From Marinisporobacter balticus (GTDB taxonomy: Bacteria; Bacillota; Clostridia; Peptostreptococcales; Thermotaleaceae), in the NCBI RefSeq assembly GCF_004345705.1, contig NZ_SLWV01000002.1:1-64000 (forward strand): a stretch of DNA of 64,000 nucleotides, written 5' to 3'. A model generated the notes under the pieces. That model searched no databases and was not told the origin of the DNA. It saw only the letters and a list, made by a program, of their open reading frames with translations. Each line of letters starts with the position of its first letter. Position 1 is the first letter of the stretch. Shown piece after piece: positions 63,850 to 64,000 of this stretch. Made by a program: the position numbers and the translations under genes.

Positions 63850-64000
63850 TTATTTTTCATAAACCGCTCTTTTTAAAGTTGCTACATATGGTAAATTTCT
63901 ATATTTCTCAGCGTAATCAATGCCGTACCCTATTATAAATTCATCAGGTATATCATATCCTTTATAATCTACTTTTAATTCAACTTTTCTTCTCTCAGGC
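63850..64000 (-). CDS. hpt: hypoxanthine phosphoribosyltransferase, C-terminal end (partial)
   Basis: Only the last 49 codons are in the window; the gene continues past the right edge. The end PERRKVELKVDYKGYDIPDE followed by FIIGYGIDYAEKYRNLPYV is the characteristic C-terminus of Hpt, which salvages hypoxanthine and guanine with PRPP. Confidence 0.9.
   Translation of the reverse strand, partial: PERRKVELKVDYKGYDIPDEFIIGYGIDYAEKYRNLPYVATLKRAVYEK

Overview
The window is a low-GC chromosome segment of an anaerobic, endospore-forming member of the Clostridia. The evidence is spoIIGA-sigE-sigG next to ftsZ, a SpoVD-type penicillin-binding protein, a Spo0E-like peptide, strong AGGAGG ribosome binding sites with frequent GTG/TTG starts, and the gene order of the division and cell-wall cluster. 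Genus and species cannot be read from the sequence. Almost all genes are on the minus strand, so operons read from high to low coordinates. I saw no tRNA, rRNA or CRISPR array.

Layout: (1) 45-7097, phosphate regulon: phoP-phoR, then pstS-pstC-pstA-pstB-phoU, with four 11-bp-phased Pho-box repeats in front of pstS. (2) 7117-13273, pgeF, nrdR, a ylmC-type gene, sigG (with a sigma-F-type promoter), the spoIIGA-sigE pair (with a Spo0A-type long-spacer promoter), ftsZ and sbp. (3) 13266-32702, the dcw cluster: mraZ, rsmH, ftsL, spoVD, murE, murF, mraY, murD, ftsW/spoVE, murG, murA, ftsQ and two DUF881 genes. (4) 32833-40463, a Spo0E-like peptide, lgt, two M16 peptidase-like proteins, a membrane chelatase-fold protein, ychF and an iron alcohol dehydrogenase. 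(5) 40493-52414, a Cache-PAS histidine kinase and a REC-DUF2294 regulator, a tripartite tricarboxylate transporter (tctCBA) and a full citrate lyase set (citG, citC, citD, citE, citF, citX). A CcpA-type cre site and an intrinsic terminator lie in the citC leader. (6) 52655-57358, an ornithine-cyclodeaminase remnant and a BceRS-BceAB-type antimicrobial peptide module. (7) 57519-64000, alaX, a TrmB-type regulator, a frameshifted small membrane gene, a lipoprotein, a CapA-type protein, pduL, a flavodoxin-like oxidoreductase, two hypotheticals and the 3' end of hpt.

The main discovery is in the dcw cluster. murA is cut in two by a compact element of about 4.0 kb (16465-20467). The element carries a large serine recombinase, a small upstream ORF that could be a directionality factor, and one cargo gene, a fold-type-II PLP-enzyme-like domain fused to a GNAT acetyltransferase domain. 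The cut is exactly before the codon for the catalytic cysteine in the PGG-C motif (Cys115 in E. coli MurA). Both ends carry a near-identical 9-bp core, and joining there restores one uninterrupted 417-codon murA frame. This is what one expects of a site-specific integrant, possibly one that works as a genetic switch on an essential-pathway gene. Whether it excises, and whether a second murA exists elsewhere in the genome, cannot be seen here.
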